From NCBI GenBank assembly GCA_021654635.1, contig AP025179.1:186001-250000 (forward strand): a DNA stretch of 64,000 nt. Reading direction: 5' to 3'. This stretch comes from Mycobacterium kiyosense (lineage in GTDB: Bacteria > Actinomycetota > Actinomycetes > Mycobacteriales > Mycobacteriaceae). Made by a program: the position numbers and the translations under genes. The notes under the pieces were generated by a model. It was not told where the DNA came from and searched no databases. It saw nothing but the letters and a program-made list of their open reading frames with translations. Shown in pieces: positions 43,759 through 54,436 of the stretch (its first letter is position 1; the number at the start of each line of letters is the position of its first letter).

Positions 43759-44766
43759 TCATCGTGTGGTCAGGTCCAGGGCGATGTCGACCAGCATGTC
43801 CTCCTGCCCGCCGATCATGCCGCGCCGCCCGGCTTCTTCGAGCAGAGTACGGGCATCGATGTCGTAACGCGCAGCGGCGATTTCGGCGTGCCGAAGGAAG
43901 CTGGAGTACACCCCTGCGTACCCGAGGGTGAGTGTCTCGCGGTCGACGCGCACCGGCCGCTCCTGCAACGGGCGGACCAGGTCGTCGGCAGCGTCCTGCA
44001 AGGCATGCAGATCACAGTGGTGGTCCCAGCCCATCTTGTCCGCGGCGGCGACGAACACTTCCAGTGGTGCATTGCCGGCGCCGGCCCCCATCCCGGTCAA
44101 CGAGGCGTCGACGCGGGTGGCGCCGTGCTCAACTGCGACCATCGAATTGGCCACCCCCAGCGATAGATTGTGGTGCGCATGGATGCCGATTTCGGTTGTG
44201 GTGGCGATTTTTTGGCGCAGCGCGTCGACGCGCTCGGCGATGCCGCGCATGGTCATGGCCCCGCCGGAGTCGACGACGTAGACGCAGCCGGCACCGTAGC
44301 TCTCCATCAGCTTGGCTTGTTCGGCCAGTGCGCTCGGGGTGGTCTGGTGGCTCATCATCAGGAAGCCCGCGGTATCCATACCCAGTTCGCGGGCGGCGCC
44401 GATGTGTGGCGCCGAAATGTCGGCCTCGGTGCAGTGCGTGGCGATCCGCACCACGCTGGCACCCGCGCGGTGGGCGTCCCGAAGATCGCGCACGCTACCG
44501 ATGCCGGGCAGCAGCAGGGTCGCGACCCTCGCGCGCCGCACCACCGACGCCACTGCCTGGATCCATTCCAGGTCGGTGTGCGCGCCGAAGCCGTAGACGC
44601 AGCTCGATCCCGCCAGTCCGTCGCCGTGGGCGACCTCGATGGAGTCGACACCGCTCGCGTCGAGGGCAGCGGCGATGGCCACCGCCTGATCGAGGCTGTA
44701 TTGATGCCGGACGGCGTGCATGCCGTCGCGCAGCGTCACGTCGCTGAGGTAGAGCTGTCCAATCAT
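43759..44766 (-). CDS. dmpG: 4-hydroxy-2-oxovalerate aldolase
   Basis: 335 residues. An HMG-CoA lyase-like TIM barrel starting [21 protein letters not shown], where the D-x-T-L-R-D-G binds the metal and substrate. [20 protein letters not shown] has the metal-binding His-x-His, and [17 protein letters not shown] the G-x-G-x-G-x-A-N-x-P loop. The C-terminal communication domain ([19 protein letters not shown]) contacts the dehydrogenase. It cleaves 4-hydroxy-2-oxovalerate to pyruvate and acetaldehyde, channelled to the acylating dehydrogenase, whose gene overlaps by four bases. Confidence 0.94.
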   Translation of the reverse strand: MIGQLYLSDVTLRDGMHAVRHQYSLDQAVAIAAALDASGVDSIEVAHGDGLAGSSCVYGFGAHTDLEWIQAVASVVRRARVATLLLPGIGSVRDLRDAHRAGASVVRIATHCTEADISAPHIGAARELGMDTAGFLMMSHQTTPSALAEQAKLMESYGAGCVYVVDSGGAMTMRGIAERVDALRQKIATTTEIGIHAHHNLSLGVANSMVAVEHGATRVDASLTGMGAGAGNAPLEVFVAAADKMGWDHHCDLHALQDAADDLVRPLQERPVRVDRETLTLGYAGVYSSFLRHAEIAAARYDIDARTLLEEAGRRGMIGGQEDMLVDIALDLTTR

Positions 44767-45716
44767 ATTGTGGCTCCGACTGTTCGAGTGTCGTAGCTGG
44801 CGAGGCGCTCGGCGGTGGCTTTGGCTGCCGAGGTCATGATGTCCAGGTTGCCGGCGTAGCCGGGCAGATAGTCGCCCGCTCCGGTGACTTGCAGTAGAAC
44901 CGTCACCCGGGTTCCGACGAACTTGCCGGTCTCGGGAATGCATAGCGGGTGATCGGCGGTGAACGTCTCGAACTGCACGCCCTGGGCCAGCCGGTATCCG
45001 GGTACGTAGGCGTTGACGCGTGCCACCGTTTCTACGATCGACGCTTCGATGGCCGCGTTGTCGGTGTCGCCGTCGACCAGGCAGTACACCGTGTTGCGCA
45101 TCGGGACCGGCGGCTCGGCCGGGTTGAGGATCATGACGGACTTGCCGCGTTGCGCGCCGCCGATGGATTGCAAAGCCGCCGAGGTGGTTTCGATGAATTC
45201 GTCCAGGCTGGCCCGGGTGCCGGGTCCGGCGGATCTCGAGGAGATGGACGATACGACCTCGGCATAGGACACGATGCCGTGTCGCGCGATCCCGGCGACG
45301 ATCGGCACTGTCGCCTGACCACCGCAGGTGACCATGTTCAGGTTGAGTACGTCCAGGTGGTCGTCGAGGTTGACCACCGGCACGCAGTAGGGACCGACGG
45401 CTGCCGGGGTGAGGTCGAGCACGCGTACACCGGTCGGTTGCAGCGCGGCCCAGTTGACGCGGTGGCCAGCCGCGGAGGTGGCGTCAAAGACCAATCGGAC
45501 ATCGCCGAACTGAGGCATGGCCAGCAGGCCGTCGATGCCGTCGGAAGTGACCGGCACACCGAGACTTCGGGCGTGGGCCAGCCCGTCGGAATAGGGGTCG
45601 ATGCCAGCCAGGGCGGCAACCCTCAGGGGCCCGGCGCCTTGCTGGATCTTGAGCAGCAGGTCGGTTCCGATGTTGCCCGATCCGATGATCGCAACCGGCC
45701 AGGTGAGGTCATTCAT
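44763..45716 (-). CDS. Acetaldehyde dehydrogenase (acylating)
   Basis: 317 residues of the DmpF/MhpF/HsaG family. The NAD fold starts [19 protein letters not shown]; the catalytic cysteine is in [41 protein letters not shown] follows (by its S-R-S-x-G-P-G-T-R core) and [10 protein letters not shown] ends the catalytic domain. It converts acetaldehyde with CoA and NAD to acetyl-CoA, completing the meta-cleavage pathway. The ATG at 45716 begins the family sequence; the upstream frame crosses the divergent promoter. First gene of the leftward aldolase pair. Confidence 0.94.
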   Translation of the reverse strand: MNDLTWPVAIIGSGNIGTDLLLKIQQGAGPLRVAALAGIDPYSDGLAHARSLGVPVTSDGIDGLLAMPQFGDVRLVFDATSAAGHRVNWAALQPTGVRVLDLTPAAVGPYCVPVVNLDDHLDVLNLNMVTCGGQATVPIVAGIARHGIVSYAEVVSSISSRSAGPGTRASLDEFIETTSAALQSIGGAQRGKSVMILNPAEPPVPMRNTVYCLVDGDTDNAAIEASIVETVARVNAYVPGYRLAQGVQFETFTADHPLCIPETGKFVGTRVTVLLQVTGAGDYLPGYAGNLDIMTSAAKATAERLASYDTRTVGATI

Positions 45717-45744
45717 GGCTGCTCCGCATTCGCCTATTGACTCC

Positions 45745-45780
45745 GTAATGATCGTTACATTACCGTAGGGATCACTACGG
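45745..45780. promoter_or_regulatory. Two overlapping inverted repeats in the divergent meta-cleavage promoter
   Basis: GTAATG-ATCGTTA-CATTAC (45745-45763) and CCGTA-GGGATCAC-TACGG (45763-45780) share one base and fill the middle of the 103-base gap between the leftward and rightward catabolic genes. They look like binding sites for one regulator acting on both promoters. No regulator gene is next to them. Confidence 0.5.
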
Positions 45781-45819
45781 AACAAGTGTCCTCGATGACA
45801 CCGGCGGAGGGGGTCAGCA

Positions 45820-47403
45820 GTGCGCGATGACGGATCACCGATCACCACGGGAACGGATTGCGACGTGGCGATCGTCGGGTATGGGCCGGTCGGCGCCACC
45901 GCCGCCAACCTGCTGGGTCAGCTCGGACTCAAAGTCGTTGTGATCGAACGTGATCCAGACATCTACAACCGGGCCCGCGCCATCTCGACCGACGAAGAAG
46001 TGATGCGCGTCTGGCAATCGGTGGGACTCGCCGACCGCTTGCAACAGGACATGCTCGGCAACCGGCCGTTGGCCTTCGTCGATGCGACGGGCGCGCCGTT
46101 CTACGAAACCACCATCACCGGTCGCGGATGTGGGCATCCGCCCCAGCAGTTCATCTACCAGCCGGCCGTCGACGAGGTGCTGCGTACGGGCGTGGCACGG
46201 TTCGCCGGTGTGCAGGTGCTGCTCGAGCACGAGTGTCTGCGGGTGGCGAACAAGGACGATCACGTCGAGTTGATGCTCGCCGACCTGCGCCGGGATGCCT
46301 TCAAGCGGATCCGCGCCACGTATGTGATCGCCGCCGACGGTGGTTCCTCACCCACCCGCGGGCAGCTCGGCGTCGGATACTCCGGAAAGACTTACAGCGA
46401 GCGGTGGGTGGTTATCGACACCGAAGTCATCAAGAAGTGGGATGCCCACGACCGCTTGCGGTTTCACTGCAATCCGGCCCGGCCGACCGTGGACTGCCCC
46501 ACCCCGCTGGGCCACCACCGATGGGAGTACCCCGCCCGAGGCGGTGCAGACGACAAGCAGCTCACCAGCGACGAGGCCGTCTGGCGGGTGCTCAACGAGC
46601 AGGGCATCACCGAAGAGCACGTCAAGATCCTGCGCGCGGTGATCTACCGGCACCATGTTCGGGTCGCCGACCGCTGGCGGGTGGGACGGATTTTCCTCGC
46701 CGGAGACGCCGCGCATGCGATGCCGCCGTGGATCGGCCAAGGCATGGCCGCGGGAGTGCGGGACGTGGCGAATTTGTGCTGGAAACTCGCGGCGGTACTC
46801 CGGGGCCAGGCGTCCGATTCCCTGCTCGATTCCTATGAGACAGAACGCAAACCGCACGTTACCGAGGTGACCCGCCGCGCGGTGCTGATTGGCCGGATCA
46901 TCACCGAGCGCAACCCGGTGCTGGCCACGATCCGCAACCACCTACTGCGCATCCTCACCAAGTCGGCGGCGATCAGCCGGCAGGGCCAGAAGCTCTACTG
47001 GATCCCCGAAGCACACTATGCGGACGGGTTCTTCGCCGGCGCCGGGCACCGGGCGGAGGGCCGCCAGATCATCCAGCCGTGGGTCATCGACGACGCCGGC
47101 ATGAAGTGTCGCCTCGACGACGTGTTGCAGCGCCGCTGGACGCTGCTGCACGTCGGGGCAGTGCCGACGGGCGCGCAGGCCTGGTTGCAACGCGGTGTGA
47201 CCGCGATCCCGGTCCGCGACACCACCCTGACGGCCTGGTTTCATCGGCACCGGGCCAGCGCGGCAATCCTGCGTCCGGACGGATTCGTCTACACCGCAGC
47301 AGGTTCCGGCACGGCGTTGGCGTCGCCGCCCCCGCGCCTGAACTGTGCCCCACCAGCCGCCGTCGCTACGGCGGCGCCGATCCGCAGGGAGGTTCCCGCG
47401 TGA
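45820..47403 (+). CDS. mhpA: 3-(3-hydroxyphenyl)propionate hydroxylase-like flavin monooxygenase
   Basis: 527 residues, the length of MhpA-type hydroxylases. The FAD motif is [22 protein letters not shown] with VVIERD and the substrate-side [23 protein letters not shown] (by its A-I-S-x-D-E-E core). The DG motif is [16 protein letters not shown]; the second FAD motif is [25 protein letters not shown] thioredoxin-like C-terminal domain follows ([11 protein letters not shown]). It hydroxylates a phenol ring ortho to the hydroxyl with NAD(P)H. The start is a GTG at 45820. It overlaps the hydrolase start by four bases. Confidence 0.85.
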   Translation: MRDDGSPITTGTDCDVAIVGYGPVGATAANLLGQLGLKVVVIERDPDIYNRARAISTDEEVMRVWQSVGLADRLQQDMLGNRPLAFVDATGAPFYETTITGRGCGHPPQQFIYQPAVDEVLRTGVARFAGVQVLLEHECLRVANKDDHVELMLADLRRDAFKRIRATYVIAADGGSSPTRGQLGVGYSGKTYSERWVVIDTEVIKKWDAHDRLRFHCNPARPTVDCPTPLGHHRWEYPARGGADDKQLTSDEAVWRVLNEQGITEEHVKILRAVIYRHHVRVADRWRVGRIFLAGDAAHAMPPWIGQGMAAGVRDVANLCWKLAAVLRGQASDSLLDSYETERKPHVTEVTRRAVLIGRIITERNPVLATIRNHLLRILTKSAAISRQGQKLYWIPEAHYADGFFAGAGHRAEGRQIIQPWVIDDAGMKCRLDDVLQRRWTLLHVGAVPTGAQAWLQRGVTAIPVRDTTLTAWFHRHRASAAILRPDGFVYTAAGSGTALASPPPRLNCAPPAAVATAAPIRREVPA

Positions 47404-48277
47404 GCACCAACCAGCTCTCCGAACAGACCGTCACCGTCAGCGGCAAGCCGATCTTCTTCGCCGAATCCGGTAGCGGCCCAGTCGTCGTCGCGCTACACGG
47501 TGGCGGCCCCGGTGCCTCCGGCGTCTCGAACTATTCCCGCAATATCGACGCGCTCGCCCAGCGGTTCCGGGTGATCGTGCCCGACATGCCCGGCTACGGC
47601 CGATCCACCAAGACGCTGGACCAAGGCGATCCGTTCGGCTACCTCGCCGACATGATCCGGGGCCTGCTCGATGAACTCCGACTCCCCACAGCGCATCTGA
47701 TCGGCAACTCCTACGGGGGGCGCGGCCGCGCTGCGGCTCACGCTGGACACCCCGGAGCGGGTCGACAAGCTGGTGCTGATGGGTCCCGGCGGTATCGGAA
47801 CCACCCCGGGGTCTGCCCACCGCGGGATTGAACAGCCTGATGTCGTACTACGGCGGCGAGGGCCCCAGCCGCGAGAAGCTCGCCACCTTCATCCGCACCT
47901 ACCTTGTCTACCAGGGTGATTCGGTGCCCGAGGAGTTGATCGACCTGCGGTATCAGGCGTCGATCGACCCGGAGGTGGTGGCCAACCCGCCGCTGCGCCG
48001 CCCGTCCGGGCCGTTCGCGCTACGCACGCTGTGGCGGATGGATCTGACCCGCGACTCCCGGTTGAAGAACTTGCAGACACCCACGCTGGTGCTGTGGGGC
48101 CGCGACGACAAGGTCAACAAACCCGCGGGAGGTCCAATGCTGCTCAACGCCATGCCAAATGCCGAACTGGTGATGACCTCGCACACCGGTCACTGGATGC
48201 AATGGGAACGCGCGGAGCTGTTCAACGAGCTGGTTTCCGATTTCCTGCAACCGGATTCGAGGCTCGCCCATGCCTAG
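47400..48277 (+). pseudogene. mhpC: MhpC/HsaD-type meta-cleavage product hydrolase with two +1 frameshifts
   Basis: An alpha/beta hydrolase of carbon-carbon bonds in ring-fission products. It starts [16 protein letters not shown] and has VVALHGGGPGASGVSNYSRN (oxyanion), HLIGNSYGG (nucleophile Ser), WGRDDKVNKPAGG (Asp) and SHTGHWMQWE (His). Two extra G's break it: one in the G6 run at 47715-47720 and one in the G4 run at 47808-47811. Removing both gives a continuous 291-residue protein (GNSYGGAAALRL ... GTTPGLPTAGLNSLM), and the total length is 3n+2. Both shifts in G runs within 100 bases suggest sequencing error. Coupled to mhpA and to the dioxygenase by overlaps. Confidence 0.85.
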
Positions 48278-49262
48278 CGTATTCGGCTGGGTACGTCTGG
48301 GCTACCTCGTAGTGGAAACCGAGAAGTTCGCCGACTGGCGACGGTTCGGCCGTGACGCCATCGGCATGCACCTTGACGAAGTATCTTCCGAAGCAATACT
48401 TTTCCGGCTCGACGAGCACCAATGCCGCTTCCTGCTGCAACGCGGACCAGCCGAGGACGTCGTCGTCCTCGGCTGGGAACTCGACGACCACGCCACCTTC
48501 GACGAGATCCGCTCGCGCGTGAGTGGGCACGGGGTGCCCGTCACCGACGGCAGCGCGGACGAGGCGGCAGTGCGGGGGGCCGAGCGGCTGGCCCGGTTTC
48601 CCGGGCCCAACGGACTGACCCAGGAGATCTTCACCCGCGCCACCGCAGGGCGGACCCCGCCGCAACTGCGTGCGCAATTCGTCACCGGCGCTTCAGGATT
48701 GGGCCACGTCGCGCTGACCAGCAAGAAGCCGCACCTGGTCCGAGGCTACTACGACACGGTGTTCGACGCCCGACTCACCGACTTCATCGACGAGACCATC
48801 AGCGGGTTGAAGTTCAAGATCCGGTTCCTTCGGGTCAACGAACGTCATCACTCGGTGGCCATCGCGGCGGTGAACCGGTTGCCGCTCAACCCGATCCGCA
48901 CCCGAGTCCAGCACTGCAACATCCAGGTCGCCGAGCTCGACGACATGCTCGGCTCCTACCAGCGGGTCAAGGAACTCGGCTTCGGTATGGCGCTGGGCGT
49001 CGGCCAGCACACCAACGACAAAGAACTGTCCTTCTACGCGCTGACCCCGTCGGGATTCGAATGGGAGGTCGGCTGGAATCCGATCGTCGTCGACGAATCC
49101 AGTTGGGAGCCAACCACACATCAAGGCATCAGCATCTGGGGCCACACCCCGGAAGCGCAGACCATCGTGGACCGGCTCGCGCAGTTCAAGGTCGGGGCGC
49201 AGTCGTTGCTGCACCGGGAGGACACCGTGCCTGCACTGGCCGGGGCCGGGATACCCGACTGA
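48270..49262 (+). CDS. Type I extradiol dioxygenase (VOC family)
   Basis: 330 residues in two vicinal-oxygen-chelate domains. The C-terminal domain carries the iron ligands: His in SGLGHVALTSKKP (about residue 146), His in TRVQHCNIQVAEL (about 210) and Glu in SGFEWEVGWNP (about 260). SFYALTPSGFEWEVG is the classical P-x-G-x-x-x-E-x-G fingerprint of BphC/HsaC-type enzymes. It opens a catechol next to the hydroxyls; with MhpA-like and MhpC-like neighbours the substrate is probably a 2,3-dihydroxyphenyl acid or similar catechol. It overlaps the hydrolase by eight bases. Confidence 0.9.
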   Translation: MPSVFGWVRLGYLVVETEKFADWRRFGRDAIGMHLDEVSSEAILFRLDEHQCRFLLQRGPAEDVVVLGWELDDHATFDEIRSRVSGHGVPVTDGSADEAAVRGAERLARFPGPNGLTQEIFTRATAGRTPPQLRAQFVTGASGLGHVALTSKKPHLVRGYYDTVFDARLTDFIDETISGLKFKIRFLRVNERHHSVAIAAVNRLPLNPIRTRVQHCNIQVAELDDMLGSYQRVKELGFGMALGVGQHTNDKELSFYALTPSGFEWEVGWNPIVVDESSWEPTTHQGISIWGHTPEAQTIVDRLAQFKVGAQSLLHREDTVPALAGAGIPD

Positions 49263-49302
49263 GTGACGCTGCTACCCGCGAGCGCAAACCCCGCTGCTCG
49301 GG

Positions 49303-51543
49303 TTAGGACCCGAAATCAGCGGCCAGCGTCTTGTTGAGCGTCTCGCTGGGCCGCATCACCGCTGCGGTCTTTTCCGCGTCCGGGTAGTAGTAGCCGCCGA
49401 TGTCGACCTCGTCGCCCTGGGCTGCGTTGAGTTCGGCGACGATCTTCTCCTCGTTCTCGGCCAGCGCTTCGGCGAGGGGTCCGAAGTGTTTCTTGAGTTC
49501 CGGGTCGTCGTCCTGCGCGGCCAGTTCCTGCGCCCAGTACATGGCCAGGTAGAACTGGCTGCCCCGGTTGTCCAGTTCGCCGGTCTTGCGCGACGGGCTC
49601 TTGTTCTCATCCAGCAGCTTGCCGATCGCCGCATCGAGCGTCTTGCCCAGGATCTTGGCCCGCTCGTTCTTGGTCTTGATGCCCACGTCCTCGAAACAGG
49701 CTCCCAGCGCCAGGAATTCGCCGAGCGAATCCCAGCGCAGGTGGTTCTCCTCGACCAGTTGGTGGACATGTTTGGGCGCCGAACCACCGGCACCCGTCTC
49801 GTACATGCCGCCGCCGGCCATCAGCGGAACGATCGACAGCATCTTCGCGCTGGTGCCCAGTTCCAGGATGGGGAACAGGTCCGTGAGGTAGTCACGAAGG
49901 ATGTTGCCGGTGACCGCGATGGTGTCCTGACCGCGGACCACCCGTTCCATCGTGTACCGCATCGCCCACACCTGGGGCAGGATCTGGATCTCAAGACCCT
50001 CGGTGTCGTGGTCCTTGAGGTACTTCTTGACCTTCTTGCGCAACTCGGCCTCGTGCGGCCGCTCGGTGTCCAGCCAAAAGACCGCTGTCATACCGGAGTT
50101 GCGGGCGCGGGTGACGGCCAGCTTCACCCAGTCCTGGATCGCCGCGTCGGTGACGATGGGCATCCGCCAGATGTCACCCTCCTCGACGTCCTGGCTCAGC
50201 AGCACCTCACCGCTGTCGATGTCGACGATGTTCGCCACCCCGGCTTCCGGGATCTCGAACGTCTTGTCGTGGCTGCCGTACTCCTCGGCCTGCTGCGCCA
50301 TCAAGCCCACGTTGGGCACGGTGCCCATGGTGGTCGGGTCGAACTGGCCGTGGGTTTTACAGAAGTTGATCATCTCCTGGTAGATCCGGGAGAAGGTGGA
50401 TTCCGGGTTGACGGCCTTGGTGTCCTTGGTCCGTCCGTCCGCGCCGTACATCTTGCCGCCGAGCCGGATCATGGCGGGCATCGACGCGTCGACGATCACA
50501 TCGCTGGGTGAGTGGAAGTTCGAGATGCCCTTTGCCGAATCGACCATGGCCAACTCCGGACGATGTTCGTGGCAGGCGTGCAGGTCCCGGATGATCTCGT
50601 CGTGCTGCGAGGCGGGCAGCGACTCGATCTTGTTGTAGAGGTCCACCAGGCCGTTGTTCACGTTAACGCCCAGTTCGTCGAACAGTGCCTGGTGCTTTGC
50701 GAAGGCGTCCTTGTAGAAGACCTTCACCGCGTGTCCGAACACGATGGGGTGGCTGACCTTCATCATGGTCGCCTTGACGTGCAGTGAGAACATCACGCCG
50801 GTCTTGTGCGCGTCCTCGATCTGCTCTTCGTAGAAGTCGCACAGCGCCTTCTTGCTCATGAACATGCTGTCGATGATGTCGCCGTCCCGCAGCGACACCT
50901 TCGGCTTGAGCACGATCGTCTGGCCGCTCTTGGTGACCAGTTCCATCCGGACGTCGCGATCCTTGTCCAGCGTCATCGACTTCTCGCCGTGATAGAAGTC
51001 GCCGTGCTTCATGGTGGCGACATGGGTGCGCGACGCCATCGACCACTCGCCCATGCTGTGCGGGTGCTTGCGCGCGTACTCTTTGACCGCCTTGGGCGCG
51101 CGTCGGTCCGAATTACCTTCCCGCAGAACCGGGTTGACCGCGCTGCCCAGGCAATTGGCGTAGCGCTGCCGGATTTCCTTTTCCTCGTCGGTCTTGGGGT
51201 TGCCGGGGAAGTCCGGAATCTTGTAACCCTTGCCCTGCAGCTCCTTGATCGCCGCGAGCAACTGCGGGACCGAGGCGCTGATGTTGGGCAGCTTGATGAT
51301 GTTGGTGTCGGGTTCCTGGGTCAGCTTGCCCAGTTCGGCCAGGTTGTCCGGGACGCGCTGGTCTTCGTCTAGGTAGTCGGGGAACTGGGCCAGGATGCGG
51401 GCCGCGACGGAGATGTCGCTGGTCTTGATCTTGATGCCGGCCGGCTCGGCGAAGGCACGCACGATCGGCAGGAAGGCGTAGGTCGCCAGCAGCGGCGCCT
51501 CGTCGGTCAGCGTGTAGATGATGGTCGGCTGCTCGGCGCTCAT
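49303..51543 (-). CDS. icd2: NADP-dependent isocitrate dehydrogenase, monomeric type
   Basis: 746 residues, the size of the monomeric 80-kDa IDH (M. tuberculosis Icd2 is 745). Recognisable blocks include [20 protein letters not shown] at the start, [20 protein letters not shown] with the substrate-binding [65 protein letters not shown] and [20 protein letters not shown]. It makes 2-oxoglutarate and NADPH. The ATG at 51543 has GGGAGA upstream at good spacing and gives the family start, so it is preferred to one ten codons further. Confidence 0.96.
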   Translation of the reverse strand: MSAEQPTIIYTLTDEAPLLATYAFLPIVRAFAEPAGIKIKTSDISVAARILAQFPDYLDEDQRVPDNLAELGKLTQEPDTNIIKLPNISASVPQLLAAIKELQGKGYKIPDFPGNPKTDEEKEIRQRYANCLGSAVNPVLREGNSDRRAPKAVKEYARKHPHSMGEWSMASRTHVATMKHGDFYHGEKSMTLDKDRDVRMELVTKSGQTIVLKPKVSLRDGDIIDSMFMSKKALCDFYEEQIEDAHKTGVMFSLHVKATMMKVSHPIVFGHAVKVFYKDAFAKHQALFDELGVNVNNGLVDLYNKIESLPASQHDEIIRDLHACHEHRPELAMVDSAKGISNFHSPSDVIVDASMPAMIRLGGKMYGADGRTKDTKAVNPESTFSRIYQEMINFCKTHGQFDPTTMGTVPNVGLMAQQAEEYGSHDKTFEIPEAGVANIVDIDSGEVLLSQDVEEGDIWRMPIVTDAAIQDWVKLAVTRARNSGMTAVFWLDTERPHEAELRKKVKKYLKDHDTEGLEIQILPQVWAMRYTMERVVRGQDTIAVTGNILRDYLTDLFPILELGTSAKMLSIVPLMAGGGMYETGAGGSAPKHVHQLVEENHLRWDSLGEFLALGACFEDVGIKTKNERAKILGKTLDAAIGKLLDENKSPSRKTGELDNRGSQFYLAMYWAQELAAQDDDPELKKHFGPLAEALAENEEKIVAELNAAQGDEVDIGGYYYPDAEKTAAVMRPSETLNKTLAADFGS

Positions 51544-51865
51544 GCGTGTTCTCCCGGCGTCAGTGTCGGTCAAAATGTGCGGGGCTCAGTTCATCGCCAG
51601 CCACACCAGCGACCCTAACGTACGGCGTCGATCGGGGTCCGAGTCAGACGCAGTATTCAAACGCTGTATGCCAAGCTGCCCGTGCGGTAGTTGACTCGAC
51701 TACCAGCTGGTCGCGCTGACCAGGCCATTCGGCGCGCGGCGTGTGTCCAACCTCACTTCCGGCGACCAGCCGGATATGCGGCGGCCGAGCGAATGGCTCA
51801 CCGCCGTCGGCGCTGGGCTGCCGGCGCTGTCCCGTCGCGCCGGGCGCACCAGAGAGAATGGGCCG
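51544..51865. other. Divergent intergenic region of icd2 and the lipoprotein hydrolase
   Basis: No gene seen in 322 bases. The frame of the hydrolase stays open back to 51743 but lacks homology there. One inverted repeat, GGTAGT-TGACTCG-ACTACC at 51686-51704, is present and could be an operator. Confidence 0.4.
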
Positions 51866-52810
51866 ATGCGGTCACCGAACCAACGGGTTGTCATCGGGCG
51901 TGTGCTGTTGATCGTGGCGCTGTTGGTGGCGGGGTGCGGCGCGAGGCCCACCACCCCAACGACCGCCCCGGCCGCGCCGGGCGACTTCATCGGCCCGGTC
52001 GAGATCGGCAACGGACGGCACCTCTTCCTGGAGTGCCGTGGGCAGGGCACGCCGACCGTCATCCTGGAATCTGGCTACCACAACTCCTCGGATCCGTGGA
52101 GTCAGTCCGACGCCGCCGCCCCGGCGACCGGGCCCGCCGTGCTGACCGCGCTGGCCCGCGAACATCGGGTCTGCGCCTATGACCGGCCCGGCACGTTACG
52201 CAACACCAGCCCGCTCGCCATCACCGACCGCAGTTCACCGGTACCGATGCCGCGCACCGCGAACGACGTGGTCAGCGACTTGCATACGCTGCTCGACGCG
52301 GCGCACGTGCCCGGCCCCTACATTCTGGTCGGCCACTCGCTGGGCGGCCTGTTCGTCCGGCTGTACGCGCAGACCCACCCGGAACAGGTGCGGGCGGTGG
52401 TCTTCGTCGACGCGTTCGGCGTAGAGATACCGAGCTTGATGGGGCCCGACTGGCCGGCCTATCGCCAGGACCTGGACCAACCACCGGCCGAACTCACCGA
52501 TACCAAGTCGTTCGAGACCGTTGACATCGATGCCAGCCTCGCGCAGGTCGCAGCGGCGGCGCCGTTTCCGGCCGTCGCGACAGCCGTACTGACCCGGACC
52601 GAGCCGTTCCGGATCCCATCGGACGTCGCACCGGACAAGAGCGAGAAGCTCGAACGGGCCTGGCGTGATGCCGCCGCACGCCTGGTCGAGCTCCGGCCGC
52701 AGACCCCACATATCGTGGCGACCGGCAGCGACCACTTCATCCAGGTCCAACAACCCGACCTGGTGGCCGCCGCCGTGGGTCTGGTGATTCAGCGCTCGGC
52801 CAGTCGCTGA
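51866..52810 (+). CDS. Secreted lipoprotein alpha/beta hydrolase
   Basis: 314 residues from the ATG at 51866. A lipoprotein signal is clear: basic start MRSPNQR, hydrophobic VVIGRVLLIVALLVAGC, with the lipobox LVAGC and Cys24 as the lipid site. The hydrolase domain has ILESGYHNSS (oxyanion), ACAYDRPG-like VCAYDRPGTLRN, the nucleophile GHSLGGLFVRLYA, and the His in TGSDHFIQVQQP. It should sit on the outer face of the membrane and hydrolyse an ester; substrate unknown. Its 3' end overlaps the KstD-like gene by 22 bases on the other strand. Confidence 0.85.
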   Translation: MRSPNQRVVIGRVLLIVALLVAGCGARPTTPTTAPAAPGDFIGPVEIGNGRHLFLECRGQGTPTVILESGYHNSSDPWSQSDAAAPATGPAVLTALAREHRVCAYDRPGTLRNTSPLAITDRSSPVPMPRTANDVVSDLHTLLDAAHVPGPYILVGHSLGGLFVRLYAQTHPEQVRAVVFVDAFGVEIPSLMGPDWPAYRQDLDQPPAELTDTKSFETVDIDASLAQVAAAAPFPAVATAVLTRTEPFRIPSDVAPDKSEKLERAWRDAAARLVELRPQTPHIVATGSDHFIQVQQPDLVAAAVGLVIQRSASR

Positions 52811-54402
52811 GCCGCCGCATGCGTGCCGGCGCGGCGGCCGGCGAACACGCAGTCGGCCAGCGACAGCCCGCTGACGTAGGAGTTCGAACAGATCCCGGTC
52901 GCGGTACGCCCCGCGCTGAACAGGCCGGGGATCGCCGCACCTGACTCGTCGAGCACCGCTCCGGTGCCTTCATCGACGCGGATTCCCCCCAAGGTCAGCA
53001 TCGGGGTGGGGTTGAGCAGGTTGGGCCGGATCGAGATGTTCAGCAGGGTGTAGGGCGGTTTGCTGACGCGGCGCACGAAGTCTGCGGGTTTCCCGGCCGG
53101 GTCCGCGGCCCCGGTGTCGATGGCGTGGTTGTGCGCTTCGACGGTGGCCACCAGGCCGTCGGGGTCCACACCGGCGCGCTCGGCGACTTCCCGCAGTGAC
53201 GCGCCCCTGGTCGAGTCGAGCAGCATCATCGCCGCGGACTGGGCCCGCTGAAACCACAAGGGCTGCTTGATCATTTGCCGCCGTGCTTCTTTCAGCAGGG
53301 CGGCGTCCACCAGGATCCAGCCCTTCCCGCCGTGGTGTCGCACCATGGCGTGGCCGACGGCCGCGCCGTAACGGCTTTCGTCGATGATGCGCCGCCCACG
53401 CTCGTCGACGATGACCGCGCTGATGAAAGCGCTTGGGGGCGTGATGAATCGCCACGCGGAGACGTTGTCCATCCGCTCGGTGACGGCACCGACGCTCTGT
53501 GCCAGGGCGATGCCGCTGCCGTCGTCGCCACTGGTGCCCAGCTGCAGGCCGCCGGTGTACTGTGGCGCGAACTGCTGGATCCACTCGGTATTGCCCATAT
53601 ATCCTCCGGCGCAAAGGATCACACCTCGGCGCGCCTCGATGCGCAGCGGCCGCGCGTAGCGGTGCTCCAGCTCCCGGAGTCGCCGCTCGGTCATGTTGCG
53701 CAGCGGTGGATAGTAGATACCGGGCTTGGTCGACACCGCCGCCAGTTGTGCATACAACTTCTGGATACGCGGGGGCGCGTCGCGCATCGTCGTGGCGGCC
53801 ACCCCCACCACCCTGCCGGACGGATCGCGCAGCAGCTCGGTGACCTTGGTGTGCGGGTGGAACCGGACACCAAGGGCAAGTGCGGTTTTCGCCAGCGGTG
53901 CATACATCAGTTTGCCGGAGGTGCCGTTGCCCTTCACCCGGTGCCCGCGCTGGACGGGTGGGGTCTTGCTGCGAAAGGCCCCGGCGTTCTCGCTGCCCGA
54001 GTGATACAGGTAATAGTGGTTATTCGGATACGACGTCTTGTACGGGCACAGCGTGGAGTCGAACGGTACGCCTCGGTCGCTGAGCCAGCGGATCATGTCG
54101 GGGCTGCCGGTTACGAACGACTCCAGCGTCTGCGGGCTGACGGCGTCGCCGACTTCCAGGCGCAGGTAGTCGTGCATCTGCTCGTAGCTGTCGCTGACGC
54201 CGGCCTGCTGCTGCACCCAGGTGCCTGCCCCGGCATAGATGATGCCGCCCGAAATCGCAGTCGAGCCACCGCCGTTGGCGCGATCCAGTGCGACCACTTC
54301 GGCGCCGGCCTCCCTGGCCGCGATCGCCGCGCAGGTGCCCGCGGCGCCGAAGCCGACCACCACCACATCGGTGGACTCGGCAGATGGCGAATAGCCGGCC
54401 AT
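52789..54402 (-). CDS. FAD-dependent dehydrogenase, KstD/fumarate reductase-like
   Basis: 537 residues. The FAD motif is DVVVVGFGAAGTCAAIAAREAG with VVALDRANGGGSTAISGG, the flavin-contact segment seen in 3-ketosteroid dehydrogenases and fumarate-type flavoproteins. RGVILCAGGYMGNTEW and the end GLFSAGRTATGICSNSYVSGLSLADCVFAGRRAG (by its S-G-x-S-L-A-D core) close the FAD site. Tyr-rich substrate-domain segments (PNNHYYLYHSGSE) suggest a steroid or other alicyclic ketone substrate, but the exact reaction cannot be read. ATG at 54402; a longer frame upstream has no homology. Confidence 0.85.
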   Translation of the reverse strand: MAGYSPSAESTDVVVVGFGAAGTCAAIAAREAGAEVVALDRANGGGSTAISGGIIYAGAGTWVQQQAGVSDSYEQMHDYLRLEVGDAVSPQTLESFVTGSPDMIRWLSDRGVPFDSTLCPYKTSYPNNHYYLYHSGSENAGAFRSKTPPVQRGHRVKGNGTSGKLMYAPLAKTALALGVRFHPHTKVTELLRDPSGRVVGVAATTMRDAPPRIQKLYAQLAAVSTKPGIYYPPLRNMTERRLRELEHRYARPLRIEARRGVILCAGGYMGNTEWIQQFAPQYTGGLQLGTSGDDGSGIALAQSVGAVTERMDNVSAWRFITPPSAFISAVIVDERGRRIIDESRYGAAVGHAMVRHHGGKGWILVDAALLKEARRQMIKQPLWFQRAQSAAMMLLDSTRGASLREVAERAGVDPDGLVATVEAHNHAIDTGAADPAGKPADFVRRVSKPPYTLLNISIRPNLLNPTPMLTLGGIRVDEGTGAVLDESGAAIPGLFSAGRTATGICSNSYVSGLSLADCVFAGRRAGTHAAAQRLAER

Positions 54403-54436
54403 AGCTGTGCCCCAATCGTGTTTGCGGGTAACGACT

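Noticed and set aside
51686..51704. Rho-independent terminator
   Set aside because: The GGTAGT/ACTACC stem lacks a T tract and lies in a divergent promoter region, where an operator is more likely.
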